64,000 nucleotides of DNA from an uncultured Oscillospiraceae bacterium (GCA_910588495.1 CAJUPU010000007.1:1-64000), one strand, 5' to 3'; shown: positions 8,290-16,921, counted from the stretch's first letter. Notes: a model not told the origin generated them from the sequence alone. Translations and numbers: made by a program.

Positions 8290-9381
8290 TCAGGACTCGA
8301 TCCCTCGGGACACCAGGTATTTCTTCACCATCAGGGCCACCTTGAAGGTGATGGCGTCGTCGAACTCCCGCAGGTCCAGCCCGGTGAGCTTTTTGATCTT
8401 CTCCAGCCGGTACACCAGGGTGTTGCGGTGGACGAAAAGCTTCCGGGCGGTCTCGGACACGTTCAGATTGTTCTCGAAGAACTTGTTGATGGTGAACAGG
8501 GTCTCCTGGTCCAGCGCGTCGATGGGGTTCTTTTTGAACACCTCCCGCAGGAACATCTCGCACAGGGTGGTGGGAAGCTGGTAGATCAGCCGCCCGATGC
8601 CCAGGTTCTCATAGTTGATGATGGACCGCTCCGTCTCGAACACCCGGCCCACGTCGATGGCCACCTGGGCCTCCTTATAGGTACGGGCCAGGTCCCGGAT
8701 GTGGCCCACGATGGTGCCGATGCCCACCACCGTCTTGATCCCCAGGTCCCGGGTGAGGGCCTCCTGGACGGTCTGGGCGATCTTATGCAGGTCCCGGGCG
8801 TCGGCGTTCTCCCCCAGGTGCTTGACCACCGCCACGTCGGTCTCGCTGACGGACAGCACGAAGTCGGTCTGCTTGTCGGGGTACAGCCCGGAGATCACGT
8901 CCACGGCGGACACGTCGGGGGCGCCCAGCTGGCGCACTAGGATCACCGCCCGGGGGGCCTCGGACACGAAGTGCAGCTCCTTGGCCCGGACGTAGATGTC
9001 CCCCAGCAGGATGTTGTCGCACAGGATGTTTTTCACGAAGGCGGCCTTGTCGTTCTTCTCCTCATAGTAGGTCTTGGCCCCGTTGAGGGCGATGACCGCC
9101 ATGGAGCAGATCAGGGCGGCCCGCTCGTCCTCCCCCCTGACGAAGGCGGCGTAGTCGTATTGGCCGCTCCAGCCGGGCAGGGCCTTGAAGGTGAAGCCGC
9201 CGCTGACCACCTGGGCGTCCTGCTCCGCCGCCAGCAGCGCCGCGGCGCTGGCCCATTTCTCCCCGATGCAGGCCAGCTCGTTGCAGGCCACCACAGTGCC
9301 CTGCTCGTCGATGACCCCCACGGCCCGGTCGGAACAATCCTTCATCTGAAGAACGACGCTTTGAAAGATCCTGCTGGACAT
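8290..9381 (-). CDS. CdaR/PucR family transcriptional regulator
   Basis: A 363-residue regulator of the CdaR (sugar diacid) / PucR type. The C-terminal helix-turn-helix is clear (LFVHRNTLVYRLEKIKKLTG), and is preceded by the GGDEF-like middle domain of the family (VVGIGTIVGHIRDLARTYKE). The N-terminal 130 residues look like a PAS/sensor module (GVIDEQGTVVACNELACIGE). The start is well supported by AAGGAG. The inducer is not predictable: no diacid, purine or amino-acid catabolic genes lie next to it. It is transcribed alone from a promoter flanked by an inverted repeat, which suggests autoregulation. Confidence 0.85.
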   Translation of the reverse strand: MSSRIFQSVVLQMKDCSDRAVGVIDEQGTVVACNELACIGEKWASAAALLAAEQDAQVVSGGFTFKALPGWSGQYDYAAFVRGEDERAALICSMAVIALNGAKTYYEEKNDKAAFVKNILCDNILLGDIYVRAKELHFVSEAPRAVILVRQLGAPDVSAVDVISGLYPDKQTDFVLSVSETDVAVVKHLGENADARDLHKIAQTVQEALTRDLGIKTVVGIGTIVGHIRDLARTYKEAQVAIDVGRVFETERSIINYENLGIGRLIYQLPTTLCEMFLREVFKKNPIDALDQETLFTINKFFENNLNVSETARKLFVHRNTLVYRLEKIKKLTGLDLREFDDAITFKVALMVKKYLVSRGIES

Positions 9382-9446
9382 TGCGTTTTCTCCTTTCTAC
9401 GCGGCCGGCCCTGGTGCGCTCCGCCACTTTGTCGATTTTACATATA

Positions 9447-9518
9447 GGCACTTTCCTATTATACCGAGTCTCTTAGCGGATTTCAATAGTTTCTTGAAAT
9501 TTTTTTGTGGAAAGTGCC
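9447..9518. promoter_or_regulatory. Inverted repeat flanking the CdaR promoter
   Basis: GGCACTTTCC at 9447-9456 and its exact complement GGAAAGTGCC at 9509-9518 lie on either side of the promoter, 52 nt apart. Between them is a shorter repeat, TTTCAA (9481-9486) and TTGAAA (9494-9499), overlapping the -35 box. This is a plausible operator pair for the regulator itself. Confidence 0.45.
9458..9486 (-). promoter_or_regulatory. Sigma-A promoter of the CdaR gene
   Basis: Minus strand: TTGAAA (9486-9481), 17-nt spacer, TATAAT (9463-9458). The start codon is about 77 nt from the -10 box. Confidence 0.7.
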
Positions 9519-9530
9519 AAATTTTTCGTG

Positions 9531-10232
9531 TCATTGACTGAAAATTCCTTTCAGCTCCTCGTCATTCAGCCTACGGTAGGCCCCTCTGGGCAGGGCCCTG
9601 TCCAGCTCCAACGGCCCGAACCGCACCCGCTCCAGATAGGTCACCGGCTTGCCCCGGGCGGCCATCATCCGCTTCACCTGGTGGTATTTCCCCTCGTGGA
9701 TGGCGATCCGGCCGCGGCCCCCGCCCAGCGGCTCCAGCTCCCCGGGCAGGCAGGTATAGCCGTCCCCCAGCACCACCCCGGCCCGCACCGCCTCCACGTC
9801 GGCCTGGTCCAGGACGCCGTCCACCTCCAGATAGTACACCTTGTCCACATGGCGTTTGGGGGACAGCAGCCGGTGGGCCAGCGCGCCGTCGTTGGTGAGC
9901 AGCAGCAGCCCCTCGGTGTCCTTGTCCAGCCGCCCGGCGGGGAAGATGCCCAGGCCCTGGAGCTCCTCCCCCAGCAGGTCCAGCACCGTGGGCTGGCCCG
10001 GCTCATCGGTGGAGGACACCACCCCCGCCGGCTTGTTCAGCATCAGGTACACCGGCCCGCCGGACCCGGCGGGGGCGCCGTCCACGGTGACGGCGGCGCG
10101 TTCGTCCACCTTGGCCTCGGGGGCGCGGCACACCGCGCCGTCCACCGCCGCCCGGCCCGCCCGGATCAGCTCCCGGGCCTCCTTCCGGCTCCACTTCCCC
10201 GTGCCGGCCAGCCGCTTGTCCAGCCGTTCCAT
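9531..10232 (-). CDS. rsuA: RsuA/RluB family rRNA pseudouridine synthase
   Basis: A 233-residue enzyme that isomerises a uridine in rRNA, most likely U516 of 16S rRNA by length and family. An N-terminal S4 RNA-binding domain (MERLDKRLAGTGKWSRKEA..., about 1-50) precedes the catalytic domain. The catalytic Asp103 lies in GRLDKDTEGLLLLTND, and the KxYH-type motif is present as GKYHQVKRMMAA. Distinguishing 16S (RsuA) from 23S (RluB/RluE) targets needs a phylogeny. No obvious operon partner. Confidence 0.88.
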   Translation of the reverse strand: MERLDKRLAGTGKWSRKEARELIRAGRAAVDGAVCRAPEAKVDERAAVTVDGAPAGSGGPVYLMLNKPAGVVSSTDEPGQPTVLDLLGEELQGLGIFPAGRLDKDTEGLLLLTNDGALAHRLLSPKRHVDKVYYLEVDGVLDQADVEAVRAGVVLGDGYTCLPGELEPLGGGRGRIAIHEGKYHQVKRMMAARGKPVTYLERVRFGPLELDRALPRGAYRRLNDEELKGIFSQ

Positions 10233-10330
10233 CCGCTCCTCCCATCCTTTTTCCGGACCGCTCCGCCATCATATCCCAGCCTCACGCCACATATCCTTAG
10301 TCATGAGAACTCATAGAACGGAGTGGTATC

Positions 10331-10855
10331 ATGATCATCTTCACGGCGCGCATACCAAAGAGGCGGCTGATGGCGGGCGCCGCCGCCGTTTTATGCTGTG
10401 TATCCGCAATCCTGGCCTTCGGCCTCACCCTCCGGGGGCGGGCGGTGGCCGTCTCGGCGGAGGTGAAGCACATCAAGACCAACGATGACCGGCTGGCCTA
10501 CCTCAGCGGCCTGGGGTGGCAGGTGTCCCCCCAGCCCATGGCCACCGAGGAGCTGCTGATCCCGGAGGAGTTCGCCGACAGCTATCAGGACTACCTGAAG
10601 CTCCAGGCGGACCAGGGCTTCGACCTCACCCAGTACCGGGGCAAACGGGTGAAGCGGTACACCTATCAGCTCACCAACTACCCCGCCCAGGCCGAGCCGG
10701 TGCAGATCTCCCTGCTGATCTACCGGGACAAGGTGATCGGCGGGCAGATCCAGTCCTCCTCGGGGAGCTTCCTCCACGGCCTGGCCCTGCCCGCCCCGGC
10801 GGACAGCGCCCCTCCCGAGAGCCCGGCTGCGGCCATGGCCCGGCAAATTGTTTGA
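10331..10855 (+). CDS. DUF4830 domain protein, membrane-anchored
   Basis: A 174-residue protein with one N-terminal membrane helix (about 11-32) and an extracytoplasmic DUF4830-like domain. The blocks NDDRLAYLSGLGWQV, LLIPEEFADSYQDYLKLQ and GFDLTQYRGKRVKRYTYQL match the pattern I know for that family, whose function is unknown. The C-terminal 25 residues are Pro/Ala-rich and variable. Transcribed alone and followed by a strong terminator. Confidence 0.75.
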   Translation: MIIFTARIPKRRLMAGAAAVLCCVSAILAFGLTLRGRAVAVSAEVKHIKTNDDRLAYLSGLGWQVSPQPMATEELLIPEEFADSYQDYLKLQADQGFDLTQYRGKRVKRYTYQLTNYPAQAEPVQISLLIYRDKVIGGQIQSSSGSFLHGLALPAPADSAPPESPAAAMARQIV

Positions 10856-10856
10856 C

Positions 10857-10895
10857 AAAACAAGGGAAACGCTGGAGCGCGTTTCCCTTGTTTGT
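10857..10895. terminator. Bidirectional terminator
   Basis: Perfect stem ACAAGGGAAACGC / GCGTTTCCCTTGT with A and T runs on the two sides, between the DUF4830 gene and nagA. Confidence 0.88.
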
Positions 10896-10903
10896 TATCG
10901 CGC

Positions 10904-12022
10904 TCAGACCACCTGAGCGCCCTTGAAGAACACGGCCTTCACGTCCAGCTCCCTGTCCAGCACCACCACGTTGGCCCGCTTGCCGCTGTCCAGGCTGCCC
11001 ACCCGATCGAAGATGCCGATGGCCTGGGCGGGGCTCACCGCCGCGGAGCGCACCGCGTCCGCCAGGGGGACGCCGAAGGAAACGGCGGTCTTCATGCACG
11101 CCATCAGGTCGGTCACCGATCCGGCGATGGTACCGTTCGCCAGGGTGGCCAGGGGGCCCTTCACCGTGACCTCCTGCCCGCCCAGGTCGTAGGTGCCGTC
11201 GGTCATGCCCGCGGCCCGCATGGTGTCCGAGATCAGCACCACCCGGCCGGGGCCGAACATCTTGAAAACGGCCCGCACCACGCTGGGGTGGATGTGGACG
11301 CCGTCGCAGATCAGCTCCACCCGGCTCCAGGGGCAGTCCAGCGCCGCCCCCACCACGCCCGGGGCCCGGTGGGTGAAGCCCGGCATGGCGTTGAACAGGT
11401 GGGTGACCTGCCTCGCCCCGGCCCGGAAAGCCGCCAAGGAGGTGTCGTAGTCCGCCGTGGTGTGGGCCACGGACACGGCCACGTCCTCGGACACCTCTTT
11501 GATGAACTCCAGCGCCCCCGGCAGCTCCGGGGCCACCGACACCAGCTTGACCAGGCCCTCCGCCGCCTCCATCAGGCGGCGCAGCATGGCCGCGTCAGGC
11601 TCGTGGAGCCAGTCGCCGTTCTGGGCGCCCCGCTTGGCGTAGGACAGGAAGGGCCCCTCCAGGTTGATCCCCACCAGATCCGCGCCGGGGCGGCCCTCCC
11701 TGCGGTGGGCGGCGGCGGTGCGGCACACCTGCATCAGCCGGTCCTCCAGCAGGGTCATCCCCGCGGGGCAGATCTGGGCGACCCCCCGGCTCAGCTCGTA
11801 CTGCGCCATGGTCTGCAGGCCCTCCGGGTCGCCGTCGGACAGGTCCGCCCCCCGGCAGCCGTGGAAGTGCACGTCGGTGAGGGCGGGGATCACATAGCAG
11901 CCGGAGGCGTCGTAGCGCCCGCCGTCTCCGCTGTCGGGGACGAGCAGGGGGCCGTCAAAGCACACGTCCCGTTCCACGAAGCCCCGGTCCAGATCGAATA
12001 CCTTGCCGCCGGAGATCCTCAT
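10904..12022 (-). CDS. nagA: N-acetylglucosamine-6-phosphate deacetylase
   Basis: A 372-residue amidohydrolase that removes acetate from GlcNAc-6-phosphate, giving glucosamine-6-phosphate for NagB. Metal and substrate motifs are in place: TDVHFHGCRGAD near residue 50, INLEGPF, SVAHTTADYD, THLFNAMPGF, LICDGVHIHP and LISDTMRAAGM with the catalytic Asp. The frame runs far upstream inside nagB, but the ATG at 12022 overlaps the nagB stop by 4 nt and begins the correct N-terminus (MRISGGKVFDLD). It is the second gene of nagBA and ends just before the terminator. Confidence 0.95.
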   Translation of the reverse strand: MRISGGKVFDLDRGFVERDVCFDGPLLVPDSGDGGRYDASGCYVIPALTDVHFHGCRGADLSDGDPEGLQTMAQYELSRGVAQICPAGMTLLEDRLMQVCRTAAAHRREGRPGADLVGINLEGPFLSYAKRGAQNGDWLHEPDAAMLRRLMEAAEGLVKLVSVAPELPGALEFIKEVSEDVAVSVAHTTADYDTSLAAFRAGARQVTHLFNAMPGFTHRAPGVVGAALDCPWSRVELICDGVHIHPSVVRAVFKMFGPGRVVLISDTMRAAGMTDGTYDLGGQEVTVKGPLATLANGTIAGSVTDLMACMKTAVSFGVPLADAVRSAAVSPAQAIGIFDRVGSLDSGKRANVVVLDRELDVKAVFFKGAQVV

Positions 12023-12759
12023 CCCTTGACCTCCATCAGCTTGGCCAGGGCGCTGCCATCCCCCACCAGGGTGACGTCGGGGTGGAGCTGGAGGATGGAG
12101 GCGGGCATGGAGGGCGTGACGGGACCGGCGAACGCCTTGGCCACCGCGTCGGCCTTGTCGGCGCCGTTGGCCACCACCAGGATCTTCCGGGCCTTCATGA
12201 TGGTGCCGATGCCCATGGTCAGCGCCTGCTTGGGCACGTCGCCGGCACTGGCGAAGAACCGGGCGTTGGCCTCGATGGTGCTGGGGGTCAGGTCCACCAG
12301 ATGGGTGGCCAGGGGGAACTCGTCGCAGGGCTCGTTGAAGCCGATGTGGCCGTTGCGGCCCAGGCCCAGCAGCTGCAGGTCGGCGTAGCCCAGCGCGGCC
12401 ACCGCCGCCTCGTACCGGCGGCACTCCTCCGCCGGGTCGGCGGCCAGGCCGCTGGGCACGTTGGTGTTCCCGGCCGCGATGTCCACGTGGTCGAACAGGT
12501 TGGTCTGCATGAAATAGCGGTAGCTCTGGTCGTGGTCGGGGGCCAGGCCGCAATACTCGTCCAGGTTCACCGAGCGCACCTGGGCGAAGCTCAGATCCCC
12601 CTGCTCATACCACTTCACCAGTTGCTGATAGGCCCCCACGGGGGTGGAGCCGGTGGCCAGGCCCAGCACGCAGTCCGGCTTGGACACCACCTGGGCGGCG
12701 ATGATGGAGGCCGCACGGCGGCTCACGGCATTGTAGTCCTTTTCCTGGTAGATACGCAT
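12019..12759 (-). CDS. nagB: Glucosamine-6-phosphate deaminase
   Basis: A 246-residue enzyme converting glucosamine-6-phosphate to fructose-6-phosphate and ammonia. The family motifs LGLATGSTPVGAYQQL, VNLDEYCGL, LGLGRNGHIGFNEP and MGIGTIMKARKILVVANG are present. A GTG at 12768 would add three residues, but it lies inside the GAGGTG ribosome-binding site; the ATG at 12759, six nt after that site, is the likely start. It forms an operon with nagA and lies downstream of an RpiR-type regulator, a common arrangement for amino-sugar use. Confidence 0.95.
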   Translation of the reverse strand: MRIYQEKDYNAVSRRAASIIAAQVVSKPDCVLGLATGSTPVGAYQQLVKWYEQGDLSFAQVRSVNLDEYCGLAPDHDQSYRYFMQTNLFDHVDIAAGNTNVPSGLAADPAEECRRYEAAVAALGYADLQLLGLGRNGHIGFNEPCDEFPLATHLVDLTPSTIEANARFFASAGDVPKQALTMGIGTIMKARKILVVANGADKADAVAKAFAGPVTPSMPASILQLHPDVTLVGDGSALAKLMEVKG

Positions 12760-12883
12760 GACAAACACCTCATATCGATCGGATGTCCGGCGTCACGGCT
12801 GCCGGCGGAGCCTCCCGTTCCCGGGATAGAGCTTGTGGAAGGAGGATAGATCGTCCCGCGCCCGCCACAGGCGGTCAGTTCAT

Positions 12884-12912
12884 ATTGTATGATCCTTTCC
12901 AGTCTTTGTCAA
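12884..12912 (-). promoter_or_regulatory. Sigma-A promoter of nagBA
   Basis: Minus strand: TTGACA (12912-12907), 17-nt spacer, TACAAT (12889-12884). The leader to nagB is about 118 nt, and I see no recognised riboswitch in it. The promoter lies between the regulator gene and nagB, so nagBA has its own transcript. Confidence 0.75.
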
Positions 12913-12966
12913 CACATTCTGAAAAAAAGACCGAAATGCTTCCCCGCACTGAAGATCGTTTCCAGA

Positions 12967-13821
12967 CTACAGATGCTTGTCGGCCAGGGCGTCGGCCACC
13001 CGGCCCCGCCGCTCCCGGCAGGCGTCCACATCCCGGCGGCACACCTCGTTGAACAGCACGTCGGTGAGGTAGAGCTGGCTCATGCGGGCGGCCACCGAGC
13101 CCATCTGGAGGGGGCTCTCCCGGGAGCCGCACTCCAGCACCACGTCGGCGCAGGCCGCGCCGGGGGACTTGGGAAAGCGGGTGATGAGGATGGTCTTGGC
13201 CCCCCGCTCCCGGGCGATCTTCATCACGTCCACCTGGTCCTTGCTGGAGCCGGAGTAGGAGTAGTAGAGCACCACGTCCCGGGGGGTGAGCATGGAGCAG
13301 CGGATGGCCTGGAAGTGGGAGTCGGCCACGGCGTAGAAATTGGGCAGGGCGGTGGAGAACAGATGGGCCGCCTCCAGCGCCAGCACCATGGACCCGCCCA
13401 GGCCCATGCACAGCACCCGCTCCGCCCCGATCAGCAGCTCCGCCGCGGCGGACACGCTGGCGGGGTCGAGCATGTCCATGGTCTGGGTGATCGACTCCAC
13501 GTTGACGGCGTACAGCTTGCGGCACATCTCGCTGACATCGTCCTCCGCGTCGATCTCGCCGTACAGGGGGTTGACGGGGGTGGTTCCGGCGGCGGCCCCC
13601 GCCACCGCCAGCTTGAAGGCGCTGTAGCCCTTGTATCCCAGGCGGCGGCAGAACCGGGACACCGTGGCCTCCGCCACGTTGGCCTCCTCCGCCAGCTCCG
13701 AGATGGACATATATTGGCAGTCATGACGCTGGTGCATGATGTGGTCGGCGATCTTTCGCTCCGCTCCGGTGAGCTGGTAATACTCCCGGTTGATCCGGGT
13801 AAACACATCGCCGTAAGGCAT
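12967..13821 (-). CDS. MurR/RpiR family regulator (HTH + SIS)
   Basis: A 284-residue transcription factor with an N-terminal RpiR-type helix-turn-helix (about 1-80; ISELAEEANVAEATVSRFC, GYKGYSAFKLAV) and a C-terminal SIS phosphosugar-binding domain (about 115-245; VLCMGLGGSMVLALEAAHLF, DVVLYYSYSGSSKDQVDV). Because nagBA lies directly downstream, the ligand is probably an amino-sugar phosphate and the target nagBA. The start was moved 33 nt inside the open frame to the ATG at 13821, which has GGGAGG five nt upstream. Confidence 0.88.
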   Translation of the reverse strand: MPYGDVFTRINREYYQLTGAERKIADHIMHQRHDCQYMSISELAEEANVAEATVSRFCRRLGYKGYSAFKLAVAGAAAGTTPVNPLYGEIDAEDDVSEMCRKLYAVNVESITQTMDMLDPASVSAAAELLIGAERVLCMGLGGSMVLALEAAHLFSTALPNFYAVADSHFQAIRCSMLTPRDVVLYYSYSGSSKDQVDVMKIARERGAKTILITRFPKSPGAACADVVLECGSRESPLQMGSVAARMSQLYLTDVLFNEVCRRDVDACRERRGRVADALADKHL

Positions 13822-14344
13822 ACCGGCCTCCCTACCGCCCGTCCAAGCGTCCATCCCGCACCTGGGTCAGATGGAAAGGACGCTTGAACGCGCTCCCCAC
13901 ACGCGGGGGCTGGGCGGGGCCTGGGGCCCTCTGGGCCGGGAACTGGATCGCACCCATTCAACATTCCACCTTTCTACAGTCGTTTTTGTTCCTGCACACT
14001 GTGTCATGACGATCGCCGTACCATTGAGAAGCTGTACCAATAGCCTCAGCACCCAGCTTTGCGGCCAAGATCGCCGCTGGCCGCGTTGAAAGATCTTGAA
14101 ATACACAAAGTATTCCCGCGATCTTTCGCCTTGCCACCGGCGATTTTGGCTCGCAGATCTGAATACTTTGGTTATTGGTACAGCTTCTGAGATAATCATA
14201 CCCTGTTTCCAGCGGCCGCGTCAAGAGAAGAAGAAAATTATTTTCAATTTTATCATAAAATTACCTCCGTTTTTTCATAAATCTGGAGATCCTATTCCAT
14301 TATGTTGCGATCCTTCCAGGATCATACAGCCCGCCGCGCCCCCT
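13822..14344. other. 523-bp gene-free region holding a palindromic repeat
   Basis: No convincing gene in either strand; the short open frames here are in the repeat. The right part (14220-14340) is AT-rich for this genome and holds a small hairpin GATCC-TTCCA-GGATC at 14312-14326, just after the 3' end of the GTPase-nuclease gene. Confidence 0.6.
14027..14188. repeat. 162-bp imperfect palindromic repeat, copy 1
   Basis: The outer arms are a perfect 16-bp inverted repeat (AGAAGCTGTACCAATA at 14027-14042 and its complement at 14173-14188). Inner arms match at 16 of 18 positions (14064-14081 with 14133-14150). The centre is GAAATAC-ACAAA-GTATTCC at 14098-14116. The same centre and layout occur in the element at 52217-52383, so they form one family. 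No coding capacity. Confidence 0.75.
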
Positions 14345-16921
14345 TCAGCCCCCGATGATCCGGCGGATCTCCCCCTCCGCCTGCCTGAGCTCGAATTCCA
14401 GCTCGGCGGCGCTCATGCGCACCGCCCCGTGGCCCAGGATGATCATCTGCTCCAGCCCGTCGGAGGTAGCCACCCGCACCCGGTGCTCCCTGCGCTCTTT
14501 GGCCAGGGCGTAGGTGGTCTTTTCGATATACATATCCGCCGTCTCCGCCTCGCGGGTGTACACCACGAACAGGTCCCCCAGCCGCTCCACGCTGCCCGGG
14601 TTCCCCTTCACCTTGTAGGCGTCGAACACCACGATCGTCTTGCAGCGCTTCCACCCCTGGTAGTTGCGCAGGCGGTGGATCAGCCGCTCCCGGGCGCTGT
14701 CCAGGTCCTCCCGGCCCAGGGCGCGCAGCTCGTCCCAGGCGTGGATGATGTTATAGCCGTCCACCAGCAGATAGTCCTCCCCGTCCCGGACCTTCAGCCC
14801 CTTCCAGGGCTTAGGCTTGGGCGGGGCGCTCTTGGGCGCGGGGCGGAAGGCGTGGGGCTGCTTCACCGGGCCGTAGGCCCGCTGGAAGATGGCCTCCAGC
14901 TCGCGGTCCAGCGCCGCCCGGGACTCATAGCTCATGGCCCCGCCCCGGACCGGGGCGGCCTCCTCCCGGGCCGGGCGCTCCGACCGCGGCCGCCAGCCGC
15001 TGTCCAGGTGCATGTGCGAGCGGACCTGGTCCCAGGGCACGTTGAAGCCCGCCCCGTGGGCGCAGAACACCGAGCCGGAGGGCTCGTCCACGTCCCGGTC
15101 CGGGTCGTAGCCCAGCCCGGCGATGACGGCTTCGGCGTCGTGGCAGGGGCGGTAGCCCTCCACTGTGCAGGACAGCCGCCCCCGCCCTCCGGTGTAGGCC
15201 GCCACCGACTTCCAGTAGCCCCCCACGGCGGACACCGGGACGCTGCCGGCCAAAACGGCGCTCTCCCCCGCCTGCTCCGGGGGCGCGAATTCCGCCCCCA
15301 TGCGCTGCAGGTCGGTCATGGCCCGGCCCACGCTCCCCCCGGGCACCTCCAGCCGGAAGGCGTACCAGGGCTCCAGCAGGACGCTCTGGGCGCTCATCAG
15401 CCCCTGGCGCACCGCCCGATAGGTGGCCTGGCGGAAGTCGCCCCCCTCGGTGTGCTTGAGATGGGCCCTGCCCGTCAAGAGGGTGATCTTCATGTCGGTG
15501 ATGGGCGCGCCCGTCAGCACCCCCTTGTGCTCCTTCTCCATCAGGTGTGTCAAGATCAGCCGCTGCCAGTGGCCGTCCAGCGCGTTCTCTGGGCAGACGG
15601 TGTCCAGCACCAGCCCCGCTCCCCGCTCCAGGGGCTCCAGCAGCAGATGGACCTCGGCGTAGTGGCGCAGGGGCTCGAAGTGGCCCACCCCCTCCGCCGG
15701 GGCCGCGATGGTCTCCAGATAGACGATCCGGCCGGGGCCGAAGGTCACCTGGGCCCCGAAGCGCCGCTCCATCAGCCGGGCCAGCACCTCCAGTTGGACC
15801 TCCCCCATGAGGTGGACCCGGATCTCCCCCAGCCCCTCGTTCCACTCCACCTGGAGCTGGGGATCCTCCTCCTCCAAGACGCGCAGCTGGGCCAGCAGGG
15901 TGTGGACATCGCCCCCCGCCGGGGGAAGCACCTGATAGGCCAGCACCGGCTCCAGCTCCGGTCCGGCCCAGTCCTCCTCCGCCCCCAGGCCCTGGCCCGC
16001 CCAGGTGCGGCTCAGGCCGGTGACGGCGCACACCGTCCCCGCCGGTGCCTGGTCCAGGGGGATGAACTTCGCCCCGGAGTAGAGGCGCAGCTGGGTGGCC
16101 TTCTCCTCCCAGTCCGGGCCGCGCACCCCGTCCCGCACCTTCAAAACGCCCCCGACGATCTTCATCCAGGTGAGCCGCTCCCCCCGCTCGTCCCGGGAGA
16201 TCTTGAACACCCGGGCGGCGAACTCCTCTGGCCAGTCCGGCTCCAGGGCGAAGCGGTCCAGCGCGTCCAGCAGCGCGTCCACCCCCTTCACCTTCAGCGC
16301 CGCGCCGAACAGGCAGGGGAACAGCTTCCGCTCCACCACCAGGGCGGACAGGTCGGCGTCGTCCAGCGTCCCGGTCTCCAGGTAGCGCTCCATCAGCTCC
16401 TCATCGCACAGGGCGGCCTGCTCCAGCACGGCCTCCCAGGGGCCGGAGAAGTCGGCGCAGCCATCGCCCAGCCGCCCGCGCAGCCGGGCCAGGAGCTCGT
16501 CCCGGTCCGTCCCCGGCTGGTCCATCTTGTTGACGAACAAAAAGGTGGGCACCCGGTGGCGTTCCAGCAGCTTCCACAGCGTTTCGGTGTGGCCCTGCAC
16601 CCCGTCCGCCCCGCCGATCACCAGCACGGCGTAATCCATCACCTGCACCGCCCGTTCCGTCTCGGCGGAGAAGTCCACATGACCGGGGGTGTCCAGCAGG
16701 GCGAAGCGGCACCCCTTCCAGTCCAGCACCGCCTGTTTGGCAAAGATGGTGATCCCCCGCTCCCGCTCCTGCTCCTCGGTGTCCAAAAAGGCGTCGCCGT
16801 GGTCCACCCTCCCCAGCTTCCGCACCGCCCCGGCGCGGTACAGCATGGCCTCGGACAGGGTGGTCTTGCCCGAGTCCACATGGGCCAGCATCCCGATGGT
16901 CAGCCGCTTCATCCGCATTCT
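14345..16921 (-). CDS. TetM/EF-G-like GTPase fused to a Rae1/YacP-type NYN ribonuclease
   Basis: An 858-residue fusion. Residues 1 to about 650 form a translational GTPase of the TetM/TetO ribosomal-protection class: G1 AHVDSGKT, G2 RGITI, G3 DTPGH, G4 NKMD, then EF-G-like domains II-V (GDVHTLLAQLRVLEEEDPQL, GEVQLEVLARLMERRFG, VLTGAPITDMKITLLTGRAH). After a Pro/Lys-rich linker, about 717-858 is a complete NYN domain closely resembling Bacillus Rae1 (YacP): LLVDGYNIIHAWDEL, VVFDAYKVKG, ETADMYIEK and VATSDGLEQMIILGHGA, with all the acidic catalytic residues. Rae1 cuts mRNA in the ribosomal A site, so the fusion suggests a factor that binds stalled ribosomes and cleaves the message. Tetracycline resistance is possible but unproven. 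Start: the second ATG, seven nt after GAGGAG. Confidence 0.9.
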   Translation of the reverse strand, partial: RMRMKRLTIGMLAHVDSGKTTLSEAMLYRAGAVRKLGRVDHGDAFLDTEEQERERGITIFAKQAVLDWKGCRFALLDTPGHVDFSAETERAVQVMDYAVLVIGGADGVQGHTETLWKLLERHRVPTFLFVNKMDQPGTDRDELLARLRGRLGDGCADFSGPWEAVLEQAALCDEELMERYLETGTLDDADLSALVVERKLFPCLFGAALKVKGVDALLDALDRFALEPDWPEEFAARVFKISRDERGERLTWMKIVGGVLKVRDGVRGPDWEEKATQLRLYSGAKFIPLDQAPAGTVCAVTGLSRTWAGQGLGAEEDWAGPELEPVLAYQVLPPAGGDVHTLLAQLRVLEEEDPQLQVEWNEGLGEIRVHLMGEVQLEVLARLMERRFGAQVTFGPGRIVYLETIAAPAEGVGHFEPLRHYAEVHLLLEPLERGAGLVLDTVCPENALDGHWQRLILTHLMEKEHKGVLTGAPITDMKITLLTGRAHLKHTEGGDFRQATYRAVRQGLMSAQSVLLEPWYAFRLEVPGGSVGRAMTDLQRMGAEFAPPEQAGESAVLAGSVPVSAVGGYWKSVAAYTGGRGRLSCTVEGYRPCHDAEAVIAGLGYDPDRDVDEPSGSVFCAHGAGFNVPWDQVRSHMHLDSGWRPRSERPAREEAAPVRGGAMSYESRAALDRELEAIFQRAYGPVKQPHAFRPAPKSAPPKPKPWKGLKVRDGEDYLLVDGYNIIHAWDELRALGREDLDSARERLIHRLRNYQGWKRCKTIVVFDAYKVKGNPGSVERLGDLFVVYTREAETADMYIEKTTYALAKERREHRVRVATSDGLEQMIILGHGAVRMSAAELEFELRQAEGEIRRIIGG

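Noticed and set aside
10904..12553. A 549-codon version of nagA reaching back into nagB
   Set aside because: The extra N-terminus is antisense-type Arg/Pro/Gly sequence overlapping nagB; the ATG at 12022 gives the normal protein.
12760..12880. Riboswitch in the nagBA leader
   Set aside because: The leader is about 118 nt, but I cannot recognise glmS or any other known riboswitch core in it.
14345..16921. Simple annotation as a tetracycline-resistance gene
   Set aside because: The GTPase part is TetM-like, but the protein carries a C-terminal nuclease domain and is far longer than TetM (about 640). Resistance cannot be claimed from sequence.
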